From contig BCKK01000011.1 in assembly GCA_001600615.1 (NCBI GenBank), forward strand, positions 248,001-312,000: a stretch of DNA of 64,000 nucleotides, in the 5' to 3' direction. This document shows positions 1 through 12,227 of this stretch, one piece after another. Position numbers and translations under genes: made by a program. The notes beneath the pieces were generated by a model. That model was not told where the DNA came from and ran no database searches. It saw nothing but the letters and a program-made list of their open reading frames with translations. Source of the DNA: Dioszegia crocea (lineage: Eukaryota > Basidiomycota > Tremellomycetes > Tremellales > Bulleribasidiaceae). Each line of letters opens with the position of its first letter. The first letter of the stretch is position 1.

Positions 1-1372
1 TACTCTTTCGAGGGGAGAGTGCCGAATGTCTGGTAGAGCCATAGACTCTGAACTTGCGAGTCTTCACCGCCTGCGTCACCTTCGGCGTTGAAGCCGAGGA
101 TAGCATCGACGCCTGGTGTGTGAGCTAACTCCTCATGCTTGGCGAGGACAAAGCTTACCTCGGGAATGGAGGAAAGCAAGAGTCTCCGTGATCCGAGCTT
201 GTCTCTCGTCCGCAGAACCCTTGTGCTTGTGTGACGCCGGCTTGACTTCCGCCTCGTAGTCCTCAAGCTCAGCAGCCTTGCTGATGCTCCTCTCACCCAT
301 GACCTTGCCTTCCTTCTTGGCCAAGCGAAGCGCATTCGCCTTTTCTCCCTTGACCGCCAGATCCTCGGGTAGCTCATACGCCTCATCATACGCGCCCTCC
401 CATTCCTCGCTCTTCAGCCAAAGCTCGTCCTCATCCGGCGAAGGGACAATGTCGAACGCTCCAAACTTGTCCAGCACAAAGTCCACGAGCGGAACCATAG
501 GCTTCAGCCCGACTTTGTCCAGTTGATCGACGTCGAGGCAGCTATCGTACGCCGCCTTGAGCTTGTGTCGGTTGGCAGTCTCAGCGTCGGCGGAAGGAGA
601 GGCGGACTTGGAGCCGGACGGGATGGAATTCAGGACTTTCTGAATGATCTTCTTGTTGTTGTCTGCAACGGCGAAGAAGGCACTGTAGAAGCCGCGGTCG
701 GCAGGGATCTCGTGAGATGCTATCCATCCGCCATCTGAATGTCAGCGTGGGGGTCGCAAGGCATATCTAGGTCTGACTCGTAAGAACGAAAGCTGTACGT
801 ACTGGCAAAGTTGTAGAAGTCCTCGCAAGGGTCGACAGTAGTGTTCAAAGAAGAAAGAATAGATGCAGCGAGCTGCACACATTCAGGTGTGAGGCAGACA
901 TTCTGACCGTGTCAGCAGTCGAGCTCAGTAGCCTCAACTTCACAGAGCACAACTCACCGGCTGGGGCTTTCCAGTAGGCACGGCCGTGACGGTGCTTCCA
1001 GGAGCAGTCGATGTCCTCGTCGCCGTTACAGTATCAGTCTCGGTCCTCCATTCCGTCTTGCCTCCGCCCTTCGCACGCTCCTTGCCTAGGGCTACCTCGG
1101 CACCAGCGAACAATCCAACGAACGTTCCAGTGAGAATGAGGAGCGCGACTCCGGCCGCAGCTAGGACCTTTTCGAGGTTGGTCAGGGGTCGAGTAGGGTG
1201 TGTGAGGGCAGAGAGGAAGTTGCGATCGGAGCGAGGGGCGGTAGAGTCGCCCGCGAGGAGGGGAGCCGATTCTGTCGCGTCAGTCGATGATGGGAGCGGC
1301 ACGACCGGCGCAAGAGGCTTCGCAGTCGTGATTCAGCTCACCTTCATCGGTTGATGCTCTTGGAGCGGACAT
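1..1372 (-). CDS. M13 (neprilysin/ECE-like) zinc metallopeptidase, N-terminal part, truncated by window edge
   Basis: Starts at the ATG at 1372 with a short first exon, then exons run off the left edge, so the catalytic HExxH half is outside the window. The N-terminus has a Ser/Pro-rich cytosolic stretch and one hydrophobic segment at about residues 55-75 (VLAAAGVALLILTGTFVGLF), as expected of a type II membrane peptidase. After the membrane span come the hallmarks of the M13 N-terminal domain: a CLTPEC and DPCEDFYNFA block, and later GVDAILGFNAEGDAG followed by a TFGTLPSKE-like segment, matching the LgLPsreYY region of neprilysins. Members cleave small peptides outside the cell or in secretory compartments. 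The family call is firm; the substrate is unknown. At least four introns are visible. Confidence 0.88.
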
Positions 1373-1953
1373 GTTGCCAGGACCTACTAGCTATAGACAG
1401 CTACAAAGAGGTATGGTTCGAGCAGGACATATAGCGTAGGCAACCCTCGCCAACGCGTCCAGTCCATCGGCTTTCCCCGAACGTCCATCTCAGACTTCAG
1501 AGTGGCGGGTATGAGAAGTTGTATCTGTCCCTCTCACACATTCATAGAGTCCTGATCTTGGACATGATACGTACGCAACAAGGAGACCGAAACGAAACCC
1601 AATACATAGGCCCAGACCAGGCCGCATTTCGTACAGTCCCCCACTTTGGACCCCAGGTCCCGATTCCCGCCCCCTTCTCCCCACTGTCCTACACGTCACT
1701 GTCATCTGAGACATCGCCCAAATGGGGCTCTACACCGCCCCGGTAGGCCCGCAAGATGCTTTCCCCCACCTACGTGCCTAGATCTAGATTAATAACCGCG
1801 GTGGCGGGTCAATTTCCGGGCGTGCCTGTCATGGACATATAAGAACTCACTTGTACCCCCACTTCATCCTTCATTCTACCTTCATCCCCATTTCCCAAAT
1901 CCAACTCCCACACACTACCATCCAAACCCACAAACCCCACAAACCCATCCAAG
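1373..1953. promoter_or_regulatory. Divergent intergenic promoter region with a TATA-like element
   Basis: About 580 bases separate the minus-strand peptidase from the plus-strand small gene. No convincing coding segment is seen. A TATAAG element at 1838-1843 lies about 115 bases before the plus-strand ATG and is followed by a CT-rich stretch, a common layout for a highly expressed fungal gene. The TATA assignment is by motif only. Confidence 0.4.
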
Positions 1954-2501
1954 ATGTCCACCTTCGTCATTATTGCCTGTTCCTACTACCTCTTCACCCA
2001 GATCCACAAGGTCGTCGACGTCGAGCACGTCGTCGAGGTCAAGAAAGTTGAGGTAAGTGAAATTTGGCAGGGTGGCGGTCGAGTATCGAGCTGACTAGTT
2101 AGACGTCCTTCAATTTACAGAAGCTCACCATTGACGACATAATCAACGTCGAGGATGAAAGCCGAGGTATCAAGAAGGTTGCAGTGAGTTGCCACTAGGC
2201 CCGAAATGTCAAGAAGTGAAAGCTGACGACTTAGCGATACGTTGATCTGCTCGAACTCCACCAAGACGCCCTTGATGGCAAATTCGATTCCGAGGCCCCC
2301 ACTCCTGAACTCTCTTGGTCAGTTTCGACGGCTGATTCGTCATATGTGGCCCTGAAGACTCCTGAGGTCGAAAAGGTGGGTGTTTCCCATTACAAGTGGC
2401 GCTGCATTCGAAAACTGATCCATTAGGACGATACCTTTTACGAAGGTCTGGTCATGAAGGCCAAGGTCAAGGTCAAGGCCAAGGCTGGGGCCAAGAAGTG
2501 A
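1954..2501 (+). CDS. Small unrecognised protein with basic KVKAKAK tail
   Basis: Four exons joined by three phase-0 introns with standard GT-AG ends; all splice without a stop to a TGA at 2501. The product is about 115 residues. Its N-terminus (STFVIIACSYYLFTQIH) is hydrophobic enough to be a short membrane anchor or weak signal sequence. A Val/Glu/Lys-rich repetitive stretch (VVDVEHVVEVKKVE) follows, then an acidic middle and a Lys/Ala tail. I do not recognise the family. The upstream TATA element and CT-rich leader suggest strong expression. The regular phase-0 introns and clean reading frame support a real gene; its function is unknown. Confidence 0.65.
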
Positions 2502-2800
2502 CGAAGAGTGGAGGTGGCTTGTTGTAAAGACCTCAGAAAAGTCGACGGACGTTGACAGAGTTACCTATAATAGAAAAACCTAGAAAGCAATTGGCGAGAA
2601 ATGAAGTTGGGTAGTCTAGAAAATCATGTGATTTGCTTTGGTATTGCTTATGCTCAGTGATTGTTACTTCCCTTTATGCTGCACATGAGAAGAGACAGCA
2701 ATCATGGATACATTTTGGCGCATAGAGCCTTCTTCTTCTTCCTGCCAATCAGCGACGGCCATGTTGGAAAGTCCGAAAGCACATACCTTCTTGTACCTAT

Positions 2801-5800
2801 CTACAGGTACTTGTTCTCCTTCAACCACTGCCCAAGTCAGCTAAGCTCCACCAAGAAGATAACAGACTTACCTGCTCGACATCCTTCAAGTCCCTGTCCA
2901 ACCAATCCGCAGCAGCCTGCATCGAGTCGTATGTCTGCGAAACGGACAGCTTGAACTTCCTGATGTCCTTGTCCTTGAAGAAGGCCTGGGCATCTTTGAG
3001 GTCGTCGTAGGAGGTAAGGGAGTTGAAAGACCCCTTGATCACTGTATGATCAGCTATGCTTACAACTGCGAAAGAAGATGCCATGAGAGCTCACGGTGGC
3101 TGATACCGTAACTGTCCGCGAAACGCTTGACGAGATCATCGTAGTTGTCCTTGAACCAAGATGTCATCTTGCGCCTCGAGTGACGGTTCTGGGCAAGACC
3201 GAACTGCGACTGTCAGCTCTGTGCCCTCGATGACGTCGAACAAAGGCCGCAAACTCACGGCAAAGATGTAAAGATCCTGGTCCTTGACACTCCCGTCATT
3301 CATCATCTTGAACGTCCGGTCAATCAACGCCTCATCCTTAGCCGAGCAAAGCGCGTACATGGCGTCCACCTTGGTACTGGGGTTGGCAGGCTTGTTGAAC
3401 ACCTCGAGCATCTTGGTATACTCCTTCTCGCCACCGTGTCGAGTAGCATTGACGTAAATGCTCCTCTGTAGATCGGGTGGGATACGCGAGTCGTCTCCGC
3501 CATTCAAGAAGGGCTCAAACCGGCTCTTGAGTTCAGCAAGAACATCCGCATCCTCCGCCGCGGCCGCAGTGGAGACTGCCAACTCGCGCAATTCCTTAAC
3601 TTCCGGCAAGTCATCCGCGCCATGCTCGTATCCCATCCGATCGACAATAGGGCGGAACAGGTCGATCCGTAATTTGTTGAGGGCATTCCGGGTCGCCTCG
3701 GGCTGTTCCCACCAGACCGCAACGAGCCGACCGAGCGCCCCGCCGATCTGAGACCAAGGGAGGTATTCCTTCTCCGTCTTTCCGAGCTCTGCGACCAGGT
3801 TGAGCGAGCCTGAAGTCTTGGCGTAACCCGCACGCGCCAAAGTCGTAGCGTCCGAAATGAGCCCGACACGATCTTCGACCGTGAATTTCGAAGCGTCCTT
3901 GCCGAGCTTTGTCAATCGCTCCGGAGAGTATTTGACACGGTAGACACCGACAGTGTTGGCGTTGAGCTTAAAGTTGTCGGCTTTGCCAACATCGTACTCT
4001 GTGCTTCGCTCGGTGAGGACGGCCTTGTGGTCGACCGAGGCCTTATCGCCGGAGAGCGTCTTGATCTCCAGGGGGACCCACCAGATCGTCTCGTCCTCCT
4101 CTGGCTTGACGTCACCAGTGGACAAGAATCGGTTCTGGGTCACCTTGACTTTCCCATCACCGAGCTCATCGACCGATATGACGGGGAAACCGACCTTCAG
4201 CGTCCAGTTCGCCATGATCTTGGCGACGTCAAGACCTGATGCCTCGGCCACACCGTCCCAAAGATCCTTGGTCTCGGCATTACCGTAGAGGTGCTTCTTT
4301 AGGTAGATGCTGACTCCCTTCAAGAACTTCTCCTCGCCTACCACAGCAGACACCATGCGGAGGACAGAGGCGCCCTTGGAGTAGGAGATACTGTCGAAGA
4401 TCTGGTTGATCTGGTTCGCGTCTGGGCAGTCGACCTCGATGGGGTGGGAAGATCGCTGAGAGTCGAGAGATAGAGCGGCAGTGAGGTGGTCGTTGAGGAA
4501 AGCAGCGCGGACTTTCCACTCGGGCCAGATCCGGTCGGGGACGACGAGTTCTCCCATCAGAGTGGCGAAAGCTTCGTTGAGCCAGAGGTTGTCCCACCTG
4601 AACGTCAGCTTGGTTCGTTGAACGGACTTCATGGCCAAGCGAAAGACCCACCACTTCATGGTGACAATGTCACCGAACCACATGTGCGCCAATTCGTGGC
4701 ACTGCACCGTGGCGACCCTCTTCTTGGCGGTCAAAGAGCTCTTCTCGGGGTCGAAGAGGTATGCGGTGGTTCGTCCAGTGATCAATCCCCTGTGACTGTC
4801 AGAACATGTCCCGGCTATTGTCCTCGACTCCCCCACCCAACTCTCAATACGGGCTGGATGGCGCCGAGTTCAACGTAAAATTACGGCACCTCCTCATTCC
4901 TCACCGCTCACCAGAGAAAAGACTCACCAATTCTCCATAGCTCCAGCATCGAAGTCGTGCGCGACAAGAGTATCAAGCTTGGGCAGAGCATAGGGAATAT
5001 CGAAGATCTCCTCATAGACAGGCAGCGCCCACTTCTTGATATCAAGACCGAACTGCGCCTGCTTGATCTGATCCTTGGTAGCGAAGATCCGAAGGGGGAC
5101 AGTCTTGCCGGTGAGCTTAGAGTGATGCTCCGAGTGGAGGGAAGCGAACTCTCCGCAGGCATAAGCGACAAGGTAGGTAGACATGGGAGGGGATTTTTCG
5201 AATTTGGCAATTTTCCATGATCCCTTCTCGGCAGATTCCGTCTTTCCGCTCGAGGCACCAGAGGCGAGGAGGGATCCAAGCTCGTATGACTCCGAAAGAG
5301 CAGTCTCGGGAGATGCGTTGGACTGTGGCTTCCAGGGGCTCGAAGAGACTTCGGGCATGTTGGCGAGGACTGTGTCGTGCTCCCGGGCGATCATGAAGAG
5401 GGTGAATGTGGACTTGATCAGGGGCTCGTCCCAGCATCTAAGGAGTAAGCAGAGTCTCTGGAGGTGTCCACCAAGTCGCCCTTAGTCCGTCTGGGGGCCA
5501 CCGCCAATGCTGGGCTGACGTTATCCCCAGCCCCCTCTCGTCTCAACTCGTAGCAGAAATGAGGGAACTTACGGGAAAGCCTTCCTCGCAGCAGTGGGCT
5601 CGAATTGAGTCAGAGCGTAGCTAAAATATCAGCTTAATGCACATTACAGATGTTCCAAGAAGTTCTCGATCGCCATTACCACCACTTACATTTGCTTCTT
5701 GCCAGTCTCCTCATCGGTCGATCCCTCACTCTTGTAGTAACCCACCATATTTCCGATCAACTCGCCCTCAAACCTCATCCACACCTTGACACCCTTACTT

Positions 5801-6242
5801 CCAGCCTTGAGCCCACCGCCGGGCAAGCTGGATAAATCAATCTTCCCCCTCTCCTGCTCCTCATCAAGCGTGAGCTTGTCGACGGGGATGACGAGAGTGG
5901 AAGAGGTCTTGAGGTCGTTGGTCGCGATCGCAATGTGGCTGATCTTGAGCGCTTTGTGGGTGTTGAAGATCAGGGTGGAAGTGTCGTTGGTCACATCGAG
6001 GGTGATGATGGATTCACCGGAGAAGGTTGGGGGAGAGGAGATGAGGTCGGTCTTGACTGTGATGTCGTAGTGCTAAGGGCGTCAGCTCGATCGCGCGCGA
6101 GAGAGTACAAGGAGATGACCCAGATACTCACTTTAGGATAGACATCGGTGGGGAGACGGTACTCGGCGGGCTTCTTCTCAGAAGTTGCTGCACCGCCCAG
6201 AATGGGCTCGGACCCCGCGAGGGTTGAATGGCAGATACACAT
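2801..6242 (-). CDS. M1 family zinc aminopeptidase (Aap1/Ape2, puromycin-sensitive type)
   Basis: Removes N-terminal amino acids from peptides, normally in the cytosol. The order is the beta-sandwich N-terminal domain (YRLPTDVYPKHYDI, then CWDEP), the substrate-binding GAMEN motif (DAGAMENWGLITGR), the zinc site HELAHMWFGD with its third ligand in NEAFA about 18 residues later, then a long ERAP1-type C-terminal domain ending in WLKENKYL. Length is roughly 890 residues, normal for the family. The chosen ATG (6242) gives a short leader before the conserved start. An ATG at 6382 is in another frame and would need an extra intron. About ten introns are present, including one inside the C-terminal domain at about 3085 and one at about 3200. 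Confidence 0.93.
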
Positions 6243-6693
6243 GTTTCGAGTTTGTGTGCGGGCGATTGAAAGTCGCGGCGAGTTATGAAGGGAGCGCTGT
6301 ACGGGTGTAGACTATACGCGTAAGCTGATGTCCAAGACCTGGGGAAAGGAAAGGTGCGATATGGATGAGGAGGGTTCGTCATCGTTGGGATCGGTCGAAA
6401 CTTACAGCTAGGAGGACGCGCCTGGAGCTGTTCGCTAGGATATTTCTTGCTGGATTTCCTCCAAGTGTGGACCTTATAAGGGGGCGAAGCAGCATAAGAG
6501 GGGGATGATGTCTACTACCCACAAGGTATGAGCTCTACTTATAGCATGTCCATCGTGGTCCACCCAAGCTAAGGAGGCCGGGTTATCCGGGGCCGACTGC
6601 AGCTCCGCCCGGCGATCGCCGCCCTCCCTTCCATACGGCCTCTCAGCCTCTGCAAGCTACCTTGTCTATACTCATCAATCACCTATAAGTACC
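6243..6693. promoter_or_regulatory. Divergent promoter region between aminopeptidase and Zn2Cys6 regulator
   Basis: About 450 bases between two divergent genes. A palindromic CCTTATAAGG sits near 6473-6482 and could serve as a TATA-type element on either strand. Part of the right end may be 5' UTR of the aminopeptidase. No other coding signal is seen. Confidence 0.35.
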
Positions 6694-9295
6694 ATGCCAG
6701 ACCTCACTAGACAGCAGCTAGCAAGCAACAGAAAGCAGAACGTAGCGTGCGACGCCTGCCGCTCCAAGAAAATCAGGTGTGCAAGAGAGACTACTACTGA
6801 AACTGTATGTCTTTTTCCATCCTCCCTCGGATCCGGGAACCGAGGCGTGCTCTCGGTCCCGCCCGCTTCCTTCCGATGACCATGCTGACCCCCACTTCAG
6901 TGCGTACAGTGCAAGACAAAGAACATAGCATGTACTTCCAACTATGTCGACAGTCTGCAGAAACCCGCAGTCAAGCGTCCACGCCGGTCAGAAAATGCCG
7001 AGGCGGGCCCATCACGCCCGGCCGGCGGACAACTCAAGAGGACGTATACGGGTGAGGGGCAAATGGAAGATGAGCGTAATTCCGCAGGTCCAGCATCGAG
7101 AACAGTGTAAGTCCTGTCGCAATGTAGGACGATAGCGGGCAGTTGACGAGGTGCAGATCCTCTACACACAGAATAAACATGTACGAGAGTCAACTCGACT
7201 TGCTGCGTTTTCTCTTTGCGCCGCATGCCGTTCGCCGCAGGCAGTCCGAGTATAACGATCTGGCGGACATCGAGTTGTGCCGGAGTGGGCATAGCGATAT
7301 TTGGGAAAGTCTTTATGGACGGATCTACGATGAAGCACCTAGTGCCGCCCACCTCGCCATCACGGGACCGGCAGGGCAGGATCTACTACAGTAAGTATCG
7401 TCCATGTCGACTTCGCCAAAGCTAGGATGCTTATCAGTCAGATTTGCCGAGGATCTACTCGAAACCTTCCTCTCCATCGTACATATCCGGTTCCCCATTC
7501 TAGACCCAGACGACATCCGCTCTCGATTCGCAATGCCGAATGAACACCCCAACGGCCCAATCTCACATTCCCTCTTAGCTGTCGCTCTGGCATTCGGAGC
7601 GCGCTTCTCCGAGAATCCAGCGATAGTCAGCGATCGGATGGAGATCTCCACACGGGAGGAAGGGGAGCGGACGAGGAGTCGGTTGGTGCAGCTGTTAGTG
7701 GTGAGAGCAAGGGAGGTGTGCGAGATCCGGAAGATTCACCGGATAGTAACAGAGGAGAACTGCGCGACCCTGATCTTGCTGGAACCATTACTTGGTCGTA
7801 AGTCCCTCAGCTAACCAATGTGGCTTGAGCTGACTGATCAGAATCCACGTTCCTAAAAGAGAAGTATCAGGCGTATCATGCCGCAGCTGCCGGCCGGCAT
7901 GCTGCTTCTCTAGGAATGATGGTTCGAGACAACTTGCTCGGTATACCAGATGAGAAGGCTCGTATGCTTTCAGTGTATATGTGGTGGATGACCGGTCTGA
8001 GCGATGGGTGGCGTTCAGTCTTCAATAAGTTGAAACCGTTATTGTAAGTCTGGCTCATCTTGCTGTTTCCACGAAGATATCAAAACTTGCCGAATGCTGA
8101 CTGCTCCAGCAACGACGATGACTTCGACATGGAGCCCCCCGCATTCATAACAGCGCCCACTGCTACATCCTCGCACAGGCCCGATCTGTCCGCCCACCGG
8201 ACCCAATCCTCAGGCTCAGCACCAAATGACCAGAATGACACCGTACGTCTCTTCCCACTTCACACTTACGCCAGCTAACCCCTCAGACCGTTCTCTGGTT
8301 CACAGCAGGAGCTGCCGGCGCTTTCATCTGTCGACAGCTCTGCCACGGTCTTTGGATCCCACGCGTACGCAACTCTGGAATCGCAACCCACACTCTGCGC
8401 GATTTCGTCCATAGCAACTCTCAATGGCGAGACAAGTACATTGCGAAACTTGGTGTCCCTCTTGACTGGCCTCAGGAATGGGATTTCCTCGCTGCCATTT
8501 CGTCATGCTCGACTGAGGCGTATTATCATAGTCTGTGGATGATTGTCCATCAGGCTATTGAGGATTATGGACTCGAGGATGAGAAGAAGGATAGAGGGGC
8601 GGGAGGCGGGGATTATGTCGAGTTGGATAGTCTCAGGCGGCGGATAATGGAAGAGAGCGAGCATAGTGCTTTGCGCGTCGCGTCTCTCATTAGCGTATTG
8701 ACGGAGAATGGGTATCTGAGATTAGACCCGTATGTCCTTCCTTCACAACAGAAGCTGCCAGCTCACGATCAGACTCATTCTCTCCCATCCAGCCTATATC
8801 GCCGGTCTCATACTCGCTCGTGCCGGTCGTCCAGAGTGTAAATCCTGTATAGCAGGTCTCCGACAGTACTCTATCGCCTTTGGAGATCTATGGGAAGCTG
8901 CAGAAGAAGTAGAACAGCTCTACCGATCAACAATCTCATCACGCACCACACCATTCTCAAATTCGGCAGCCGGGTCCGCAGCGGCTAATATGGTATCGAT
9001 GAGTGTCAATCAGCTACTTGCGGCGGGTGCAAGTTTGGGGAATGGGTATGGTGAACATCCGGCACAATGGCAGAGTCAGGATGGGTTGCCAGTGAGGGAA
9101 GAAGGAGGTTGGAATGTACCTGGTGCTGGAGCGCATTTGGTGAGTCCTCTCAATCGCTGACTTGAACGGTCTAGGCTGATCCCCAAGGCGGCTAATGGGT
9201 TTACTTCCCTGCCTATGGTTTCGAGAGATGGGCTGCCTGATGCGCCGGCTCAAGACGCTTCTGCTGCGCTTTTCGATTGGTTACATAAACCATAG
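6694..9295 (+). CDS. Zn2Cys6 (Gal4-type) fungal transcription factor
   Basis: The N-terminus carries the binuclear zinc cluster split by an intron: CDACRSKKIRC, then CVQCKTKNIAC, giving the six-cysteine pattern of Gal4-type DNA-binding domains. A basic linker with PAVKRPRR follows. The central part (from about 7190) resembles the fungal-specific transcription factor domain: FLSIVHIRFPILDPDDIRSR is the typical opening helix pair and SLLAVALAFGARFS follows. Further exons continue through VLWFTAGAAGAF and end in FDWLHKP with TAG at 9293-9295. About eight short introns; the last acceptor needs the AAG at about 9188 to stay in frame. It converges with the FAD monooxygenase 114 bases downstream, so it may regulate it, but this is inference. 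Confidence 0.88.
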
Positions 9296-9409
9296 CTTGG
9301 GCCAGCATGCACAATAGAGTTTCAAGATTGCGACGAACTGAAGAAGACAGGTTGGCTAGAGATAATATGCTGATGCATCTGACTGGACTAATGTACCGTT
9401 ACCATGTCC

Positions 9410-10710
9410 TTATGCTTTCCCCACTGACTCTCGTGCCCGCTCAAGCGCATCTTCGCCCAGGATGTACTGAATCATATTCTCCGGCACATCCCCTCCCGTC
9501 AACCCCTTCAACGTCTTCGCCGGTAGCTCAGATCCCTCCTTCGCCACCTCTGGCGGCTCCGACGCATACTTCACCGTCACCCCTCTTTCGTACCTCAGGC
9601 GATTGTACTCCTGCAGTACCCCTTCCACATCATCTCTCCCCACCTCCTTCCTGAAGAGTAAACCCAAAGCCGCAGCATCCTCAATCCCTATTCCCGCTCC
9701 GGCCCCATAGGTGGGTTTCATCGGATGTGCCGAATCCCCAATAAGCACCAACCTCTCTTTATGGAACATCCTCGGACAATCCCTATTTACAGACCGCCAG
9801 TGCTTAACATCCTCTGCCAGGCTTACTAACCCTTTGATCTCGGATGGGAAATCATGGATGATCCGAAGCATATCTTCGGGTTTCCCAGGGTTATTCCATG
9901 CGTCCGCTAATTCGTCGGCACGGGGATCGAGGGAGATGGGGAGCATTACTACGCCATTGAGTAAAGTGTTATTGCGACAGGCGTAGATGACGACGTGCCG
10001 GGCTGATTCAAAATGTGCGTGATCGACTAATCGGTCGGCATATACCCATTTGGATAGGGCTGTAGAGGCGACAGGATCGGATTGGGCAGTAGGGGTAGGG
10101 ATGAGGAAGCGGTACATGGTTTGTTCGGCGGGTTGGGGGGGAGCAACGGAGGGATCAACCGCTTGGACAGCGATAGAGTGGACGCCGTCTGACCCGACAA
10201 TGACATCGGCTGATATAACTCGATCGTCTTCGAGCGTGAAGGTGCCCTCGGAATCCATGGACTTGACGCCTGCGCCAAGGTGAATAGTGACGGTAGGTTG
10301 GGCTTCGGCAGTACGGAGCAGCATCTGATGTAGATCTACTCGGTGGACCATGAGTTGGCGCTCTTCAATGCCCATCTTGGTACAGATATCAGACATGGGC
10401 TGGGGATCAGTACCAGTTACTGGCTTTCGAATGCAGGGGGAAGACGTACCAGGTGCATGTTCTTGGACTGGTCTTCTGTGATGGATATCCGATCAAGAGT
10501 TACAGCCTCAACAGGCTCAAGCTCCTGGATGTTGATACCCCACGAGGAGAGGCATCGCTGTGCCATTGGTCCGACGTGTAGAGCTGCCCCGACTTCATGA
10601 GAGAACCTTGATTTCTCATACACGTTGACGGTGTGGCCTTGTTGGCCAAGGGCGATAGCTGCGCCCAGACCAACTAGGCCTGCGCCAATGATTGCGATTT
10701 CGAGGGGCAT
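9410..10710 (-). CDS. FAD-dependent monooxygenase (salicylate hydroxylase-like)
   Basis: Class A flavoprotein hydroxylase. The Rossmann dinucleotide motif is right at the N-terminus (IAIIGAGLVGLGAA), fixing the start at 10710 rather than the further upstream ATG at 10833. It is followed by VYEKSRF (ribose-binding acidic residue), the VGSDGVHS motif typical of this class at about residue 150, and RLVLIGDSAHPMKP (the GD motif binding FAD and NAD(P)H) with the GAGAGIGIEDAAAL stretch. One intron of about 65 bases (near 10395-10450) interrupts the CDS. Length is about 410 residues, usual for the family. Such enzymes hydroxylate aromatic acids or related small molecules; the substrate cannot be read from sequence. 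It lies tail to tail with the Zn2Cys6 regulator. Confidence 0.87.
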
Positions 10711-11285
10711 GTCGAGGTGTGGGTGTGGTAGGGAAAGGGATGGGGATGGAGAGGGGCAGGGGTAACGGTTGGGGATAAAGAGAACTGCCTGACATCTTGC
10801 CTGCTGGTCTTGTATATACTCGTAGGCATCCACTTATTTTCAAATGGAACCCCAGAAGGGGCACGCAGATGGCTTCAACTCATACGTCATATATGGGACC
10901 AGTGGACCCGGCGAATCCTTATCGCCCCTTATCTTCCCTACCCGATGACCGAGGCATTGACCTTGCATCGACCTCGGTGACCGAGGGCGGCAAGGCCCTC
11001 CCACGTACGAACCCGGTCGATTCTGCTTGCATCATTTGCCCACTCCTGAACTCTGAGACTTCCAACAGGGGCATTGGAGTGAAGGCTCCTCAAAGTCTTC
11101 AGGTCGGAAGGGCTTTGAAAATCCGATCGGGCTTCTCGCGAAGGCTTTCTCGTAGGGATTCGCCATTGGCCAATACCTTCTCTCGGCCTTTGCGCCATGC
11201 TTCCCTTCCCCTCGCTCGGAAAGGTCCTCAAGAATCCAGCATACACATCCTATTCGAGTCTTACGCCTCTCAGCCCATTTACTCA

Positions 11286-11971
11286 ATGTCTGACCAACTG
11301 TCAGCCGAGCAGCGTGCCGCCTGGGTCAAATTGTGCCTCTGCCCAACTGCCGAAGAATGGGCCAACAATCTCTCTCTTGCGTCAAACTCCGACTTCAACA
11401 CCATGGGTGAAAGCATCTGGCTGTTCATGGATTGGGCCGGAAACGATCCGGCGAGCGAGTGGGAGCGCGATCAACTCACATCAAGGTACGCCGTCCTTCG
11501 GCAGCTCAAAATTCCTCGTGAAGTCGTTGTCAGATCATTTACGGCGCCGCCTTCGTCCCGCGACTTTCTGGCCTCGGATGATGTTGGAGAGATCATCCAT
11601 GGTTTGCTCGAAATTACCGAGGAGGCCATTCAATGTGATCGCGATTGGGGCAGTTCGGATGAGGGGAGGAGTCTGGTCTTGGACAGATATGGGACTGAAA
11701 GTGTGGAAAAAGCGTGAGGCTTTGAAAGTTTTGCTCTGGATTTTGGTCGACGCTGATGACCTTCAGAGAGCAAGCATTCAGTACACGGGATCAGGAGGAG
11801 GGCCGAGCGACAAGGGGAGTGGATGAGAATCAGTGGGCGACAGATCTTCTCGAAAACAGCTACAACGCTGCGATCAATGCGCCGGCGATGCTGGCTGCGT
11901 CCATTGTTGAACGAGACAGGATATGGCTGAGGGGGTTGCACAGCTACTACGCGAGGGGCCGGCGCATATGA
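11286..11971 (+). CDS. Unrecognised protein, two exons
   Basis: Starts at the ATG at 11286 (SDQLSAEQRAAWVKLCLC) and is spliced once near 11715-11767 to a second exon ending in YYARGRRI. The open frame extends upstream to 10797, but that part has poor protein character and reads like 5' UTR. The product is about 210 residues, soluble, rich in Trp, Asp and Glu (WLFMDWAGNDPASEWERD), with no membrane segment and no motif I recognise. It starts about 575 bases from the divergent FAD monooxygenase start and might share regulation with it. Confidence 0.6.
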
Positions 11972-12227
11972 GGGATTAGAGGTGTTGAGTTTGCCGTATG
12001 TACGTGGATGTACGTGGAGTCTGTTGGAGCTGCACAGTATATACGTCGTTCCATGATCTTGTCCACTTCAGTCCGACCTGTAGGCCCGAATCTGCGAGTG
12101 CAGATAGCTTTCGTGCGCGGTATGTAATCCGGTCGTTACATCATGTACAAAACGAAGATATGAATATCAAACACCTCCCAGCTGAAGGCTTATACACACC
12201 TGACCCCACCCCACTCCCATCGCGGCC

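Noticed and set aside
10797..11285. Upstream extension of the gene starting at 11286
   Set aside because: Open by chance. The composition differs from the downstream protein, and the next ATG fits better with a 5' leader.
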